Source of the DNA: Nocardia blacklockiae
GTDB taxonomy: Bacteria > Actinomycetota > Actinomycetes > Mycobacteriales > Mycobacteriaceae
Assembly: GCF_015477355.1 (NCBI RefSeq)
Contig: NZ_JADLRJ010000005.1
Coordinates: 62,001-126,000 of the forward strand
Direction: 5' to 3'
DNA: 64,000 nucleotides
Position 1 is the stretch's first letter, and each line of letters opens with the position of its first letter. Positions 62,838 to 64,000 of the stretch are shown piece by piece. The notes beneath the pieces were generated by a model. The model was not told the origin of the DNA. It searched no databases and saw nothing but the letters and a program-made list of their open reading frames with translations. The translations under genes and the position numbers were made by a program.

Positions 62838-63997
62838 CGCTTCACCCGCACCAACCGGCGGTGCTCGGGCAGCAACCGCATCACCTGATCGAGTCGCGCG
62901 TCCTCCGGCCAGGCCACGATGTCGACCCCGACGGTACTCATGTCGCGATACATCGACGTCCGCTCCAATTGCCACATGCGCGCCAGCGTGGGATCGAGGT
63001 CCTCGTGGAACGGCGCGCCGCGCAGCACGTCCACCACCACGACCACGTGCCCGCGCTTGCGCAGATCGATCAGGGCCAGCGCGAACTGGGTGTCCAGCAG
63101 CGTCGAGAACGCCACCACGATCGCGCCCAGCGGCACCGCGGCGTGCGGGGCCAGCGTGCCCTGGGTCGGGATGTGCTCCTCGCCCACCTCGAGCACCGTG
63201 TCGACGATCCGATAGAACTGCCGCCGCCCGATGTCGGGCCGCAGCCAGCGCGGCACCTTCCCCAGACAGACCACCGCCGTGCGGTCACCGGCCTGCAGCG
63301 CCGACTGCGCCACCTGCGCCGCGCCGCGCACCGACAACTCCAGCGACTCCGAGGCCGGGCCGGGTGCCTGCTCCGAAGTGTCCACCAGCACAACGACATC
63401 CGCGGCCCGGTTGGTGAGCCGCTCGGTCACGTAGAGCCGACCGCGGCGCGCGCTCACCGGCCAGTTCACCGTGCGCAGTTGATCGCCCGGGGCGTAGGCG
63501 CGGATGTCGGCGTACTCGACGCCGGGTCCGTGTCGCCGGGTCAGGTGCGTGCCGATGCGTTCGGGATAGTCGGTGCGCGGCAACCGCATTCGCTGCGGAT
63601 CGGCGATCGGGTACACGTACACCTCACCGGCCGGGAGCGTGACCGACGCCAATGCGAGCCCGGCCGGACTGAGCGCGGTGACCCGCGCCGTGACCGGATA
63701 GCGGCCCCAGCGCCCGGTCGACAGCGCGAGCCGCAGCCCCGCCGGAGCCGGACCGGAGTCGACGGCCTGTTCCACCCGCACCTCGAGGCCGTGCGCGTCC
63801 TCGGGGCGGCAGCGCAGCAGTGCGTGCCCGTCCTCGACGAAGGCGGCGATATCCATCACCACCTCCTCGGATTCGAAGCAGCGCAGCACACCCGACCCGT
63901 CCACCTGGATCTTGGTGCGCGACACCTGCCACGGCGCGGTGGCGAGCACACCCAGCATGGGCGCGGCGAACACGACCAGCTGCCAGCGGCCCAGCAT
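62834..63997 (-). CDS. DUF58-domain protein (MoxR-associated, von Willebrand-like); 5' end may lie outside
   Basis: At least 387 aa, starting MLGRWQLVVFAAPMLGVLAT as a short membrane part; the true start may be upstream of the window. The DUF58 core GVEYADIRAYAPGDQLRTVN then WPVSARRG is near residue 165, and a VWA-like stretch VVVLVDTSEQAPG follows, with DxS-type metal site. DUF58 proteins work with MoxR AAA ATPases in protein maturation or envelope assembly; a moxR gene is expected to the right of the window. Confidence 0.82.
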   Translation of the reverse strand: MLGRWQLVVFAAPMLGVLATAPWQVSRTKIQVDGSGVLRCFESEEVVMDIAAFVEDGHALLRCRPEDAHGLEVRVEQAVDSGPAPAGLRLALSTGRWGRYPVTARVTALSPAGLALASVTLPAGEVYVYPIADPQRMRLPRTDYPERIGTHLTRRHGPGVEYADIRAYAPGDQLRTVNWPVSARRGRLYVTERLTNRAADVVVLVDTSEQAPGPASESLELSVRGAAQVAQSALQAGDRTAVVCLGKVPRWLRPDIGRRQFYRIVDTVLEVGEEHIPTQGTLAPHAAVPLGAIVVAFSTLLDTQFALALIDLRKRGHVVVVVDVLRGAPFHEDLDPTLARMWQLERTSMYRDMSTVGVDIVAWPEDARLDQVMRLLPEHRRLVRVKR

Positions 63998-64000
63998 GAC

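Overview
The window is high-GC actinobacterial DNA. Gene content and order match the sterol-catabolism locus of Mycobacterium tuberculosis (about Rv3500c to Rv3570c) and Rhodococcus. The mosaic order and the extra genes fit a Nocardia-like member of the Nocardiaceae best. The genus is inference: there is no rRNA or marker gene here, and orthologies are from family knowledge, not a search.

Layout. (1) 1-5 kb: start of the mce4 sterol importer operon (yrbE4A, yrbE4B cut by the edge), hsd4A, ferredoxin fdxD and fadE26-fadE27 (ChsE4-ChsE5). (2) 5-7.4 kb: an unrelated insert with a P-loop kinase, a VOC protein and a SigG-like ECF sigma factor. (3) 7.5-18.6 kb: side-chain degradation, with fadD19, a second acyl-CoA synthetase, an F420-type oxidoreductase, a DUF35-like protein, ltp4, ltp3, an NTF2/SnoaL protein, cyp125 and fadA5. 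(4) 18.6-22.6 kb: an accessory island with an EspR-like XRE protein, an integral membrane protein, an ImmA/IrrE metalloprotease and an exported GTGSA-repeat protein. (5) 22.9-28.2 kb and 32.9-45.6 kb: C/D-ring (HIP) degradation, with two SDRs, echA20, ipdA-ipdB-ipdC, kstR2, fadA6, ipdF, fadE30, fadD3, an extra crotonase and fadE31-32-33. A second insert (28.2-32.7 kb) splits it and holds an SDR/MmyB-type regulator pair, an orphan gene and a CocE-type hydrolase. A molybdopterin oxidoreductase (32.9-34.9 kb) follows fadA6 directly. (6) 45.7-51.1 kb: MarR/MFS pair, amino-acid permease, sirtuin, TetR regulator and cupin. (7) 51.1-62 kb: A/B-ring degradation, with kshA and a small coupled gene, hsaA-hsaD-hsaC-hsaB, hsaE-hsaG-hsaF, kstD and the MaoC hydratase chsH3. 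(8) 62-64 kb: membrane protein and DUF58 protein of a MoxR-type cluster.

How it works together. Mce4 imports the sterol. CYP125, FadD19, ChsE4-ChsE5, ChsH3, Hsd4A, FadA5 and the Ltp aldolases shorten the side chain. KstD and KshA open ring B, and HsaA-HsaD degrade rings A/B to HIP and 2-hydroxypentadienoate, which HsaE-G-F finish. FadD3 and the KstR2-regulon enzymes degrade HIP. Two palindrome families support this. KstR boxes (TnnAACnnGTTnnA) lie at mce4, hsd4A/fdxD, fadE26, fadD19, the second synthetase, the F420/DUF35 promoter, cyp125/fadA5, kshA/hsaA and hsaE/kstD. KstR2 boxes (AnCAAGnnCTTGnT) lie at SDR/echA20, kstR2 and fadE30/fadD3. kshB, kstR, the remaining mce4 genes, chsE1-chsE2 and ltp2 are not in the window.

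The most novel piece is the 19.6-22.6 kb operon: exported GTGSA-repeat protein, ImmA/IrrE protease, membrane protein. It sits between the KstR and KstR2 halves of the locus.
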